A stretch of 33,016 nt of DNA from Lachnospiraceae bacterium (GTDB lineage Bacteria; Bacillota; Clostridia; Lachnospirales; Lachnospiraceae), in contig CAAGJU010000351.1 in NCBI GenBank assembly GCA_900770225.1, forward strand, positions 1 to 33,016, read 5' to 3'. The notes below the pieces were generated by a model. That model had not been told where the DNA came from. It was given only the letters and a program-made list of their open reading frames with translations, and did not search any database. The first letter of the stretch is position 1; each line of letters opens with the position of its first letter. Shown one piece after another: positions 7,737 to 15,372 of this stretch. The translations under genes and the position numbers were made by a program.

Positions 7737-8910
7737 TTTTACAGAGATCATGGACTGCATGAGAAGAGCGGAAGCAGGTGAGACGCTTGTCATTGGCTTT
7801 TTTGGCGGCTCGATCACGCAGGGGAGCCTCGCGAGTTCCCCGGAAAAATGTTATGCAGCTCTTGTTTTCAAATGGTGGCAGAAGACATTTCCCCAGGCGG
7901 ATCTTCATTACGTGAATGCAGGGATCGGCGGCACAGATTCCCTGTACGGTGTGTCGAGAGTGGTCACGGATATGCTGATGTATCAGCCGGATTTCGTCAT
8001 GGTTGATTTCAGTGTGAATGATGAGCCGGATGATTTTTATCAGGAGACCTACGAGGGACTGATCCGAAGAATGCTCACCTGGCCGTCTCATCCGGCGGTC
8101 ATGCTTCTCCACAATATTTACTATGATTCGGGAAAGACAGCGGAGGACCGGCACGGGGCAGTCGGCGATTATTACAGACTCCCGCGCGTGAGCATCCGCG
8201 ATACGGTGTACAGGCGGATGAAAAGTGGTGAAATTGCCATTCATGACATCTCACCTGACGGCCTGCATCCGAATGACAGAGGGCATCAGCTCGTCGCGGA
8301 TGAAGTGATTCGTCTGCTGGAGGCGATCTATGGGAGTATGGAGAACAAGGCCACGGCCAGCGATCACAGGAGGATGCCATACGGAAATACAGATGATTTC
8401 AATCTGAATCCACCGGTAACAGCCTATGTATATGAGAGAACGAAGCCCGGATACGCAGATGATTTTAACCTGCAGCCTCCGGTCACAGCCAATGCGTATG
8501 AAAAAGCAAAGCGGCTGACAATCAGAAATACACTCCCCGTGCTGTCCGGCTTTATTGCCGATCCACGGGAAAAATGCGGCCACCTGGATGCCTTTCGCAA
8601 CGGCTGGATCGGAAGAAAACCGGCTGATGCCATCCGGTTTGAGGTGACGGCCTCCTGCATCGCCGTGCAGTACAGAAGAACAGTCCGCCTTCCGGCGAGA
8701 CGCGCAGTGCTTATTCTGGATGAAGACGACACGCGGCCGATTTTGCTGGATGGTAATTTTGACGAGAGCTGGGGCGACTGTCAGGCTGTCGCCAGTATCC
8801 TGCACCACGGGCAGAGAAAAAATCATACGGTGGAGATCAGGGTGACGGCAGAAGAGAATGAGACGAAAGACTATACGCCATTTTATCTCATGTCGCTGAT
8901 CGTTGCCTGA
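7726..8910 (+). CDS. SGNH acetylesterase with C-terminal beta domain, CE17-like
   Basis: Second predicted mannooligosaccharide acetylesterase, 394 residues, no signal peptide. The N-terminal SGNH domain (about 1-205) shows GFFGGSITQGS with nucleophile Ser29, the NAGIGGTDS Gly block, MVDFSVND and SPDGLHPNDRGHQ with Asp178 and His181, a full triad. From about residue 265 a beta-rich C-terminal domain follows, in the position of the CBM35-like module of CE17 enzymes. The two are joined by a linker holding a 22-residue duplication. ATG 7726 is chosen because AGAGGAAA lies just before it; the longer frame from 7621 would overlap the upstream gene deeply. The overlap with the CE2-like gene implies coordinated production of two esterases with complementary regiospecificity. 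The CE17 assignment is by architecture and context, not by alignment. Confidence 0.8.
   Translation: MQADFTEIMDCMRRAEAGETLVIGFFGGSITQGSLASSPEKCYAALVFKWWQKTFPQADLHYVNAGIGGTDSLYGVSRVVTDMLMYQPDFVMVDFSVNDEPDDFYQETYEGLIRRMLTWPSHPAVMLLHNIYYDSGKTAEDRHGAVGDYYRLPRVSIRDTVYRRMKSGEIAIHDISPDGLHPNDRGHQLVADEVIRLLEAIYGSMENKATASDHRRMPYGNTDDFNLNPPVTAYVYERTKPGYADDFNLQPPVTANAYEKAKRLTIRNTLPVLSGFIADPREKCGHLDAFRNGWIGRKPADAIRFEVTASCIAVQYRRTVRLPARRAVLILDEDDTRPILLDGNFDESWGDCQAVASILHHGQRKNHTVEIRVTAEENETKDYTPFYLMSLIVA
8392..8523 (+). repeat. In-frame 66-bp duplication in the CE17-like linker
   Basis: Two 22-codon units start at 8392 (DDFNLNPPVTAYVYERT) and 8458 (DDFNLQPPVTANAYEKAK). They lie between the catalytic SGNH domain and the C-terminal domain. 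The duplication lengthens the linker without breaking the frame. Confidence 0.85.
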
Positions 8911-8922
8911 AAGCTTGAATAT

Positions 8923-9002
8923 GCAGATCGCTGACTGATGGCATGCACAGGCAGATCGCATCTGATGGTCTGAGCACACAGCAGAAATAATTCGCTGACA
9001 GT
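8923..9002 (+). repeat. Weak ~29-bp tandem repeat before the phosphohexomutase gene
   Basis: Units beginning GCAGATCGC or GCAGAAATA start at 8923, 8951 and 8981. The first two share GCAGATCGC and a later CTGATGG. This is the most degenerate of the spacer repeats in the window and may be chance. Confidence 0.4.
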
Positions 9003-9035
9003 GCCGTCCGTGAAGGCGGCGGAATGGAGAATGAT

Positions 9036-10760
9036 ATGAACGCTGAAGAAAAATACCAGAGCTGGCTGGATGATCCGTATTTTGATGCATCGACGAAGGA
9101 CGAGCTCCGTTCCATCGCCGGTGATAAAAAAGAGATTGAGGATCGATTCTACCGGGATCTGGCCTTTGGAACCGGAGGACTCAGGGGCGTGATGGGCGCC
9201 GGCAGCAACCGGATGAACGTGTATACCGTCCGCAAGGCTACGCAGGGACTGGCTAACTATATCCGGAAACAGGGTGCGGAGAAAAAGGGCGTGGCCATTG
9301 CTTTTGATTCCCGCCTGCATTCGCATGACTTCGCCGAAGAGGCGGCGCTCTGTCTGGCGGCAAACGGGATTAAGGCGTATATTTTTCCTTCGCTGCGGCC
9401 CACGCCGATGCTCTCGTTTGCGGTGAGAAAACTCGGCTGCACGGCAGGTATCGTGATCACGGCCAGTCATAATCCGCGCGAGTACAACGGCTATAAGGTA
9501 TACTGGGAGGACGGCGCGCAGATTACGCCGCCGCGCGATGCGGAGATCATCGCCGAGGTCAACGCAGTCACGGATTATGCCTCCGTCCGCACGATGTCCC
9601 GCGGGGAAGCTGAAAAGCAGGGACTGTATCAGGTGATCGGATCAGAGGTGGATGACAGCTATATCGAAGCTGTGAAAGCGCTGGCCATCCATCCCGAGAT
9701 CATTCGCGAGGAAGCTGACCGGCTGAAGATCGTTTACACGCCGCTTCACGGCACGGGCAACGTGTGGGTGCGCAGCATCCTGAAAGAGCTTGGCTTCCGT
9801 CATGTCTTCGTGGTAAAGGAACAGGAACTGCCGGACGGGAATTTCCCGACGGTCGCCTATCCGAACCCGGAGGATCCGAAGGCTTTCGCCCTTGCACTTA
9901 AGCTCGCAGCGGAAGTCGATGCGGATATTGTACTTGCGACAGATCCGGACGCCGACCGGCTCGGCGTCTATGTGAAGGATACGGCGGACGGAACCTATAA
10001 GAGTTTCACCGGCAATATGACCGGGACACTCCTGATGGACTATATCCTGTCGCAGAGGAAAGCCCTCGGCACCCTGCCGTCAGACGGAGCCGTCGTCACG
10101 ACGATCGTCTCCGGAAAAATGACGGTTCCGCTCTGCCGCGATTATGACATGACGAGGATCGAGACGCTGACAGGCTTCAAATACATCGGCGAGCAGATCA
10201 AATTTTTTGAGCAGAACCATGATCATCATTATGTATTCGGCTATGAGGAGAGCTACGGCTGCCTGGTCGGCACGCATGCGCGCGACAAGGATGCTGTCGT
10301 GGCGGTCATGGCGCTGTGCGATGCGGCGGCGTATGATCTGCACAACGGCAGGACGCTGATCGATCATATGCGCAGCCTGTTTGCAAAGTACGGCTGGTAC
10401 CGTGAGAAACTGGTGCCGGTCACGCTGAAAGGACAGGAGGGCGCGGCGCAGATCCAGACGATGATGGAAAAAATCCGCTCGCATGTGCCGGCAGAGATCG
10501 GCGGCCGGAAGGTGCTGGCATTCCGCGATTATGAAAAAGACACGGCAGTCGATCTGATGACTGGTGAGCAGACAAAGACAGGCCTGCCGAAATCCAACGT
10601 TCTGTATTTCAGCCTGGCGGACGACGCATGGTGCTGCATCCGGCCGTCCGGCACGGAGCCGAAGATCAAGTTTTACATCGGCGTGCGCGGTGATACCGAT
10701 GCAGAGGCGCAGGAACAGCTGGCGGCGCTGACTGAGGCAGTGGAGAAGCTGGCGGAGTAA
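9036..10760 (+). CDS. Phosphohexomutase (phosphoglucomutase/phosphomannomutase)
   Basis: Interconverts hexose 1- and 6-phosphates. In this operon it should turn the mannose 1-phosphate made by the GH130 enzymes into mannose 6-phosphate for ManA. It is a four-domain alpha-D-phosphohexomutase of about 574 residues, the long PgcA-like form of Firmicutes. The phosphoserine loop is TASHNPREYNGYK (Ser at about residue 144), the Mg-binding loop is DPDADRLG (from about 303), the sugar-binding loop is GYEESYGCLVG, and the phosphate-binding loop near the C-terminus is RPSGTEPKIKFY. Two starts are possible, ATG 9024 and ATG 9036. I prefer 9036 because GGAG (9026-9029) is 6 nt upstream, though AAGGCGG also precedes 9024. 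The 8911-9023 spacer has only degenerate ~29-bp repeats. Glucose phosphates are probably also accepted. Confidence 0.9.
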   Translation: MNAEEKYQSWLDDPYFDASTKDELRSIAGDKKEIEDRFYRDLAFGTGGLRGVMGAGSNRMNVYTVRKATQGLANYIRKQGAEKKGVAIAFDSRLHSHDFAEEAALCLAANGIKAYIFPSLRPTPMLSFAVRKLGCTAGIVITASHNPREYNGYKVYWEDGAQITPPRDAEIIAEVNAVTDYASVRTMSRGEAEKQGLYQVIGSEVDDSYIEAVKALAIHPEIIREEADRLKIVYTPLHGTGNVWVRSILKELGFRHVFVVKEQELPDGNFPTVAYPNPEDPKAFALALKLAAEVDADIVLATDPDADRLGVYVKDTADGTYKSFTGNMTGTLLMDYILSQRKALGTLPSDGAVVTTIVSGKMTVPLCRDYDMTRIETLTGFKYIGEQIKFFEQNHDHHYVFGYEESYGCLVGTHARDKDAVVAVMALCDAAAYDLHNGRTLIDHMRSLFAKYGWYREKLVPVTLKGQEGAAQIQTMMEKIRSHVPAEIGGRKVLAFRDYEKDTAVDLMTGEQTKTGLPKSNVLYFSLADDAWCCIRPSGTEPKIKFYIGVRGDTDAEAQEQLAALTEAVEKLAE

Positions 10761-10922
10761 GTGTATGAAGCTTTGCGAAGCAAAACGGGAATGTGTGCGG
10801 GCAGGGAGCTTCATCCGTACGCGCAAAGCGTGATACAGAGAGGCGAACGCCGCGTCAGCCCGACACAGTCGGCTTAATACAGTACTGTGGAATTTGCATG
10901 ATATGGATGATAACAGTGTCAA

Positions 10923-10968
10923 AAGTCATCACCCACGTTGCACTTGTGCAAAAGTGGGTGAATGACTT
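10923..10968. promoter_or_regulatory. 46-bp near-perfect palindrome upstream of manA
   Basis: AAGTCAT-CACCCAC-GTTGCAC reads inward from 10923. GTGCAA, AA, GTGGGTG and AATGACTT mirror it to 10968, giving a stem of about 20 bp with small bulges and a two-base loop. No T-run follows, so it is not an obvious intrinsic terminator. It sits 73 bp before the manA start, in a 281-bp spacer that otherwise has only a small TGAAGCT/AGCTTCA hairpin near 10765-10814. It could be an operator, an mRNA-stabilising hairpin or the relic of a palindromic repeat. Confidence 0.6.
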
Positions 10969-11041
10969 ATTGGCACCGGTTATCATGCTTATGACACCTA
11001 CATCATATGAATGTTTATGTGAAAATCATGGAGGAGCGGAT

Positions 11042-12043
11042 ATGGGAATCCTGAAATTAAATCCTGCCTGCAAGGACTACCTCTGGGGTGGTCACCGGCT
11101 GGTGGAGGAATACGGAAAAAAATATGACGGCGACGTCCTGGCGGAGACATGGGAGCTCTCCTGCCATCCGGACGGTCCTTCGACAATCGCAAACGGTGCT
11201 TTCACCGGAAAAACGCTGACAGAATATATCCGGGAAAATAAGGAAAACGGAAGAGAAGTGCTTGGCAAAAACTGCCGCCGGTTTGCAGATTTTCCCATTC
11301 TGATCAAGTTCATTGACGCAAAAAAGGATCTGTCTATTCAGGTGCATCCGGACAACAGCTACGCACTGAAAAACGAAAATCAGTACGGCAAGACGGAGAT
11401 GTGGTATGTCATGGACGCGAAGCCGGGCGCTTTTCTGTACTATGGCTTCGAGCGCGAGATCAGCAGGGAGGAATTTCGGAAGCGCATCGAGGATGACACG
11501 CTGACGGAAGTGCTGCATGCGGAGCCTGTAAAGAAGGGCGATGTCCTTTTCATTGAACCCGGCACCATTCATGCGATCGGGAAGGGCATCCTTCTCGCTG
11601 AGATTCAGCAGAACTCCAATGTGACCTACCGCGTGTACGATTACGGACGTGTGGGGAAGGACGGAAAGAAGCGTGAGCTTCACATCGACAAGGCAATCGA
11701 CGTCACGCGGCGCACACCGGTCGAAAATAAGGATCACGGGTATCCGCACGTGGCGGACTGCGATTACTTCACCGTGGATTCTCTGGTGCTGAACGGGACA
11801 ACCATGCGGAGCCTTCACGGGCGTGTGTCAGACGATTCCTTCGTGAGCCTGCTGGTGCTCGACGGTGAGGGGAGTGTCCTCTGTGAGAAGGGGAATAAAA
11901 ATGCACCGGCTGATGACGGCGGTGAAAAACGCATGGATTTTCACAAGGGCGACAGCCTGTTTCTGCCGGCCGGTTCCGGACGGTTCAGAATCAAAGGATG
12001 CTGCCATATCCTGATGACGACAGTTCGCGCGCAGGTGGATTAG
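11042..12043 (+). CDS. manA: Mannose-6-phosphate isomerase, class I
   Basis: Zn-dependent aldose-ketose isomerase converting mannose 6-phosphate to fructose 6-phosphate, the last step that sends mannan-derived sugar into glycolysis. At 333 residues it is the short Firmicutes type. It opens with the typical LKLNPACKDYLWGGHRL. Zn ligands fit Gln100 and His102 in IQVHPDNSY, Glu119 in KTEMWYVM and His177 in EPGTIHAIGKG, and EIQQNSNVTYRVYDYGR is the conserved active-site segment. ATG 11042 follows a strong GGAGGAGCGG; the frame is open back to 10793 but lacks family similarity there. Its last 17 bp are duplicated 61 bp downstream, and a good terminator follows at 12322. Gene order after the phosphohexomutase matches the pathway. 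Confidence 0.95.
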   Translation: MGILKLNPACKDYLWGGHRLVEEYGKKYDGDVLAETWELSCHPDGPSTIANGAFTGKTLTEYIRENKENGREVLGKNCRRFADFPILIKFIDAKKDLSIQVHPDNSYALKNENQYGKTEMWYVMDAKPGAFLYYGFEREISREEFRKRIEDDTLTEVLHAEPVKKGDVLFIEPGTIHAIGKGILLAEIQQNSNVTYRVYDYGRVGKDGKKRELHIDKAIDVTRRTPVENKDHGYPHVADCDYFTVDSLVLNGTTMRSLHGRVSDDSFVSLLVLDGEGSVLCEKGNKNAPADDGGEKRMDFHKGDSLFLPAGSGRFRIKGCCHILMTTVRAQVD

Positions 12044-12103
12044 GCTTTCCTGCATTTTTTGCCTTCATCCCGTAATAGCGACGATCCGCGCGCAGGTGGA
12101 TTA
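12016..12103 (+). repeat. Duplicated 3' end of manA
   Basis: CGCGCGCAGGTGGATTA occurs at 12026-12042, spanning the manA stop, and again at 12087-12103. The bases before it (GACGACAGTT and AGCGACGATC) are also similar. The copy therefore carries a second stop codon (TAA instead of TAG) 61 bp downstream. Confidence 0.8.
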
Positions 12104-12321
12104 AGCTGTATTGATCAGCTTCCGCGAGGGTTGGCTCGCTGTACGTTCTCTGAGTCTTCGAGCCTCAGAGAAGGCCGGTATTGGGCGACTGCGTCTTATG
12201 GCACAGGTCGATGTAGAGGTCATAAGTCTGATAACAGTGCAATACATCATTCACAAACTTCTTATAGTATGTGGGTTTATCGGGCAGCTTTTGAAAAAGT
12301 GAAAAATAACACAAACAGAGG

Positions 12322-12360
12322 AATGCACGGCACACGGTTGACAGCGCTGCCGTGCATTTT
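12322..12360 (+). terminator. Intrinsic terminator after manA
   Basis: AATGCACGGCA (12322-12332) pairs perfectly with TGCCGTGCATT (12348-12358), and the right arm runs into TTTT. The 11-bp GC-rich stem with a 15-nt loop suggests the operon from the permeases to manA ends here and that GH36 has its own promoter. Confidence 0.7.
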
Positions 12361-12407
12361 CATAATTAGAATTGATGTGTGACAGTAGCTTCTTTTACAC
12401 ATTCATG

Positions 12408-12523
12408 CAGACAGGTACACATTCCTGCGGACAGGGCAGACAGGTACGCATTCCTGCAGACAGGGCAGACAGGTGTACATTCCTGCGGACAGGGCAGACA
12501 GGTACACATTCCTGCAGACAGGG
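12408..12523 (+). repeat. Four perfect-length 29-bp tandem repeats before the GH36 gene
   Basis: Units start at 12408, 12437, 12466 and 12495, each CAGACAGGTRYRCATTCCTG followed by CRGACAGGG, with few substitutions. A partial copy precedes them (TACACATTCATG). The array stops 12 bp before the AGGAGG ribosome binding site. There are no spacers between units, so it is not a CRISPR array. 29 is not a multiple of three. Confidence 0.92.
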
Positions 12524-12545
12524 AATGCATGACAGGAGGATCCGG

Positions 12546-14825
12546 ATGGCAGTCATTTATGATGAGACACAGAAAATTTTCAAGCTGGATACAGAGCACA
12601 CAACGTATATGATGGGACTGGCAGAAGACGGTTATCTGGGTCATCTGTACTACGGCGCCAGACTTCTGACACCATGCGGCAGACAGGCCATGCGTCTGGC
12701 CATGATCCCGACGCCGTCGGAGCTGCCGCGGGAGAAGAATGGCTTCATGGATGCCTTCTGCTTTGAGTATCCGACCGGCGGCCTCGGTGACAACCGTGAG
12801 AGCTGCCTGGATGTGGAGGATGAGGATGGTTGTCTCGGCTGCGAGCTGATTTACGATTCCTTCGAAATCCTTCTCGGAAAGCCGAAGCTTCCCGGCCTTC
12901 CCGCATCCTTTGGCAATCCGGAGGATGTGACGACCCTGAAGATTTTCCTGAAAGACAGCGTGCTGGACCTCACGGTCTGCCTTCTGTATTCGGTATTTGA
13001 GGCGGAGGACGTCATCACGCGCAGTGCTGTCATTACCAGTGGAGCCGGGAGAAAAATACGTCTGCGCAGAGCTCTTTCCGCCTGCCTCGATATGGAAAAT
13101 AAGGACCTCTCCATGCTGTCGCTGACGGGCTCCTGGGCAAGAGAACGGCATATCCAGACAAACCGCATCACGTACGGCAGGCAGAATATCGCCTCCGTCT
13201 GCGGTGCCTCCAGTCAGCAGGAGAATCCTTTTCTGGCGCTTGTGACGCCGGGAACGGATCAGAAAAAGGGTGAGGTGTGGGCGATGCACTTCGTCTACTC
13301 CGGCAACTTCATCGCACAGGCGGAGCTCTCACAGTTCGACACGATCCGTATGACCATGGGGATTCATCCGTGGCAGTTCTGCTGGGAGCTGTCGGACGGA
13401 GCGTCTTTTACAACGCCGGAGGTGGTCATGACCTATTCCGGAGCAGGACTTGGCACTATGACGAGGTCACTGCATGATTTTTACCGCGCGCATCTGATCC
13501 GCAGCCCGTACCTGCATCATGACAGGCCCGTGCTCCTCAACAGCTGGGAGGGCACCTACTTTGATTTTGACAGGGACAAGCTGCTGGCGATGGCCCGTGA
13601 GGCGAAGGCCTGCGGCATCGAGATGTTCGTTTTGGACGATGGATGGTTCGGACATCGGAACGATGACAACACCAGCCTCGGCGACTGGTTTGTCAATGAG
13701 AAAAAGCTGCCCGGCGGCCTCGCATCCCTCAGCGAAACCATCCACGACATGGGACTGAAGTTCGGCATCTGGATCGAGCCGGAGATGGTATCGCCGGATT
13801 CGGATCTCTTCCGGGCGCATCCCGACTACGCGATGCAGATACCGGGCAGGGAGCCCGGTCGCGCGAGGAATCAGCTGGTGCTGGACATTACGCGGAAGGA
13901 AGTGCGCGATGCCGTCTGCGGTATCCTGAAACAGACATTTGCTGTGGCGAAGATCGATTACATCAAATGGGATATGAACAGGTATCTGTCTGATATCGGG
14001 AGCGCGTTCTGCAACGGAGGAAGGCAGGGAGAGATTTTTCACCGGTATGTCCTCGGACTGTATGAGATGCAGGCACGTCTGCTCGCAGATTTTCCGGGAC
14101 TTCTGCTGGAGAACTGCGCATCGGGTGGCGCGCGTTTTGATCCCGGCATGTTATTTTTCAGCCCGCAGATCTGGACGAGCGACGATACAGATGCCATTGA
14201 GCGCCTGCGAATTCAGGAGGGAACGGAGCTCTGCTATCCGCTTTCCTGCATGGGCGCCCACGTGAGCAAATGCCCGAATGATCAGGTCGGGCGGCAGACG
14301 CCGCTGGAAACAAGGGCAAACGTTGCCCTTGCGGGAACCTTCGGCTATGAGCTGGATCTGAAAAAGCATCTGACGGAAGAGGAACGGGCACTGATTCCGC
14401 AGCAGATCGCGCGGTATCACGCTTTTCATCACATCGTCGAGGACGGGGATTATTACCGCCTCGTGTCATGGGATGACCACCATCCGTGGGATGCATGGAT
14501 GTGCGTCACAAAGGACCGAAAAGAGGCACTGCTTACCGTGGTGCAGGTACTGGGAAGACCGAATGAGAAAGGTCACTGCCTGCGGCTCGACGGGCTGGAT
14601 CCCACCGCGCGCTACCGGGTGGAGCATGTGAGCGGTGTGAGACTGAATAAGGTAAAAGACGAGAAGGCATATGCGCAGACGGATGATGAAGCTGCAGGAC
14701 CGGCAACCGCACAGTCTCCGGATACGGAAGACCTGTACTATGGGGATGAGCTGATGCAGGTCGGATTGTTTGTGCCGGAGATGCAGGACTATCAGTCAAG
14801 TCTGATGCATCTGGTTCGCGTCTGA
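12546..14825 (+). CDS. Alpha-galactosidase, GH36
   Basis: Retaining alpha-galactosidase that removes alpha-1,6-galactosyl branches from galactomannooligosaccharides; without a signal peptide it is probably cytoplasmic. At 759 residues it fits the long tetrameric bacterial GH36 group. An N-terminal beta-sandwich (about 1-330) precedes the (beta/alpha)8 barrel. LLNSWEGTYFDFD and MFVLDDGWFGHRNDD are diagnostic. The nucleophile is Asp476 in YIKWDMNRYL, the acid/base is Asp546 in TSDDTDAIERL, and ENCASGGARFDPGML lies between them. ATG 12546 follows AGGAGG at once (12535-12540); the frame is open through the upstream 29-bp repeats, but those codons are not part of the family. An acidic insert, DDEAAGPATAQSPDTEDLYYG, lies near the C-terminus. 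It completes the mannan locus. Confidence 0.93.
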   Translation: MAVIYDETQKIFKLDTEHTTYMMGLAEDGYLGHLYYGARLLTPCGRQAMRLAMIPTPSELPREKNGFMDAFCFEYPTGGLGDNRESCLDVEDEDGCLGCELIYDSFEILLGKPKLPGLPASFGNPEDVTTLKIFLKDSVLDLTVCLLYSVFEAEDVITRSAVITSGAGRKIRLRRALSACLDMENKDLSMLSLTGSWARERHIQTNRITYGRQNIASVCGASSQQENPFLALVTPGTDQKKGEVWAMHFVYSGNFIAQAELSQFDTIRMTMGIHPWQFCWELSDGASFTTPEVVMTYSGAGLGTMTRSLHDFYRAHLIRSPYLHHDRPVLLNSWEGTYFDFDRDKLLAMAREAKACGIEMFVLDDGWFGHRNDDNTSLGDWFVNEKKLPGGLASLSETIHDMGLKFGIWIEPEMVSPDSDLFRAHPDYAMQIPGREPGRARNQLVLDITRKEVRDAVCGILKQTFAVAKIDYIKWDMNRYLSDIGSAFCNGGRQGEIFHRYVLGLYEMQARLLADFPGLLLENCASGGARFDPGMLFFSPQIWTSDDTDAIERLRIQEGTELCYPLSCMGAHVSKCPNDQVGRQTPLETRANVALAGTFGYELDLKKHLTEEERALIPQQIARYHAFHHIVEDGDYYRLVSWDDHHPWDAWMCVTKDRKEALLTVVQVLGRPNEKGHCLRLDGLDPTARYRVEHVSGVRLNKVKDEKAYAQTDDEAAGPATAQSPDTEDLYYGDELMQVGLFVPEMQDYQSSLMHLVRV

Positions 14826-14837
14826 TTTCTGTAAATA

Positions 14838-15257
14838 ATGAATCTGGAACAGATAATGGATAATAAGGAAAACACATGCAATACAAAATTTTCATATATG
14901 TATCGGGATGCAGGCAACTGGAAACAATATCAGAACATTGTCGCAAGAGGAACACTGACAGAAAGTCAGGTGGCGAAGATCTTCAGTTCGTGTGCCGAAG
15001 AAGGAAATTTTATTCCTGATGATGTGGGCTTCCCGGAGAAACGGTTTGATCGGATTACGATGGAAGATGATCATATCTGGTTCACCCTGCTTTCTGTTGA
15101 GCCGACGGCTGAAGAAGCATCCGATGAGCGATCTGCCGAGGAAGTTTTCCTTGCTTTTGTGAACGCCCGGTGGGATGAGGCGGCAGCTTTTGACCGGTTG
15201 CTGGAAGCATGTGATGACGAAGAAGATGTAACAGATGAAGCGGATACCGGTTTCTGA
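14838..15257 (+). CDS. Small acidic protein of unknown function with YRDAGNWK motif
   Basis: The 139-residue protein, strongly acidic in its second half, has no known function. The segment YMYRDAGNWKQYQNIV near residues 20-35 and the later FIPDDVGFPEKRF and DDHIWFTL resemble a family of short uncharacterised bacterial proteins that carry a YLYRDAxNYK motif, often found beside DNA-processing genes; this recollection needs a profile search. No clear ribosome binding site precedes ATG 14838 or ATG 14856, so the start is uncertain. It follows the GH36 gene by only 12 bp and leads into the helicase gene 111 bp later through a repeat array that begins inside its own last codons. Confidence 0.65.
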   Translation: MNLEQIMDNKENTCNTKFSYMYRDAGNWKQYQNIVARGTLTESQVAKIFSSCAEEGNFIPDDVGFPEKRFDRITMEDDHIWFTLLSVEPTAEEASDERSAEEVFLAFVNARWDEAAAFDRLLEACDDEEDVTDEADTGF

Positions 15258-15372
15258 TAAGAAGAAGCGGGTGGAGAATAGGAAGCAGATGCCGGTTTCT
15301 GATAAGAAGAAGCGGGTGGAGAATATGAAGCAGATGCCGGTTTCTGATGAGAAGAAGCGGATGGAGAAATGA
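15235..15372 (+). repeat. 45-bp tandem repeat bridging two genes, with a 45-codon open frame
   Basis: Four copies of a ~45-bp unit start at 15235, 15280, 15325 and 15369. The first holds the final codons and TGA of the upstream small gene; the fourth is the beginning of the helicase gene itself (MKQMSVSDEK). The first three copies form one open frame, 15235-15372, preceded immediately by TAA. It encodes three 15-residue units such as MKQMPVSDEKKRMEK, a basic peptide. Its TGA overlaps the helicase ATG (ATGA), because the third copy is 44 rather than 45 bp. The unit junctions at 15325 and 15369 each carry a GGAGAA-then-ATG sequence resembling a translation start. Whether the peptide is made is unknown; translational coupling is possible. 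Confidence 0.8.

Larger units (their letters stand above)
12044..12545. other. 502-bp spacer between manA and the GH36 gene
   Basis: No gene is seen. In order it holds the duplicated manA tail, a hairpin with arms TTCTCTGAG and CTCAGAGAA (about 12148-12174), a terminator at 12322-12360 and four 29-bp tandem repeats up to the GH36 ribosome binding site. No convincing promoter for the GH36 gene could be picked out. Confidence 0.6.

Noticed and set aside
10793..11041. N-terminal extension of ManA from the earlier in-frame start
   Set aside because: The extension contains the 46-bp palindrome and non-family sequence; a strong ribosome binding site and the conserved N-terminus start at 11042.
12408..12523. 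Regular 29-bp repeats as a CRISPR array
   Set aside because: Units are directly adjacent with no spacers, and no cas genes are nearby.
12372..12545. N-terminal extension of the GH36 protein through the 29-bp repeats
   Set aside because: The extra Cys/His/Arg-rich codons are just the repeat read in frame; AGGAGG directly precedes ATG 12546.
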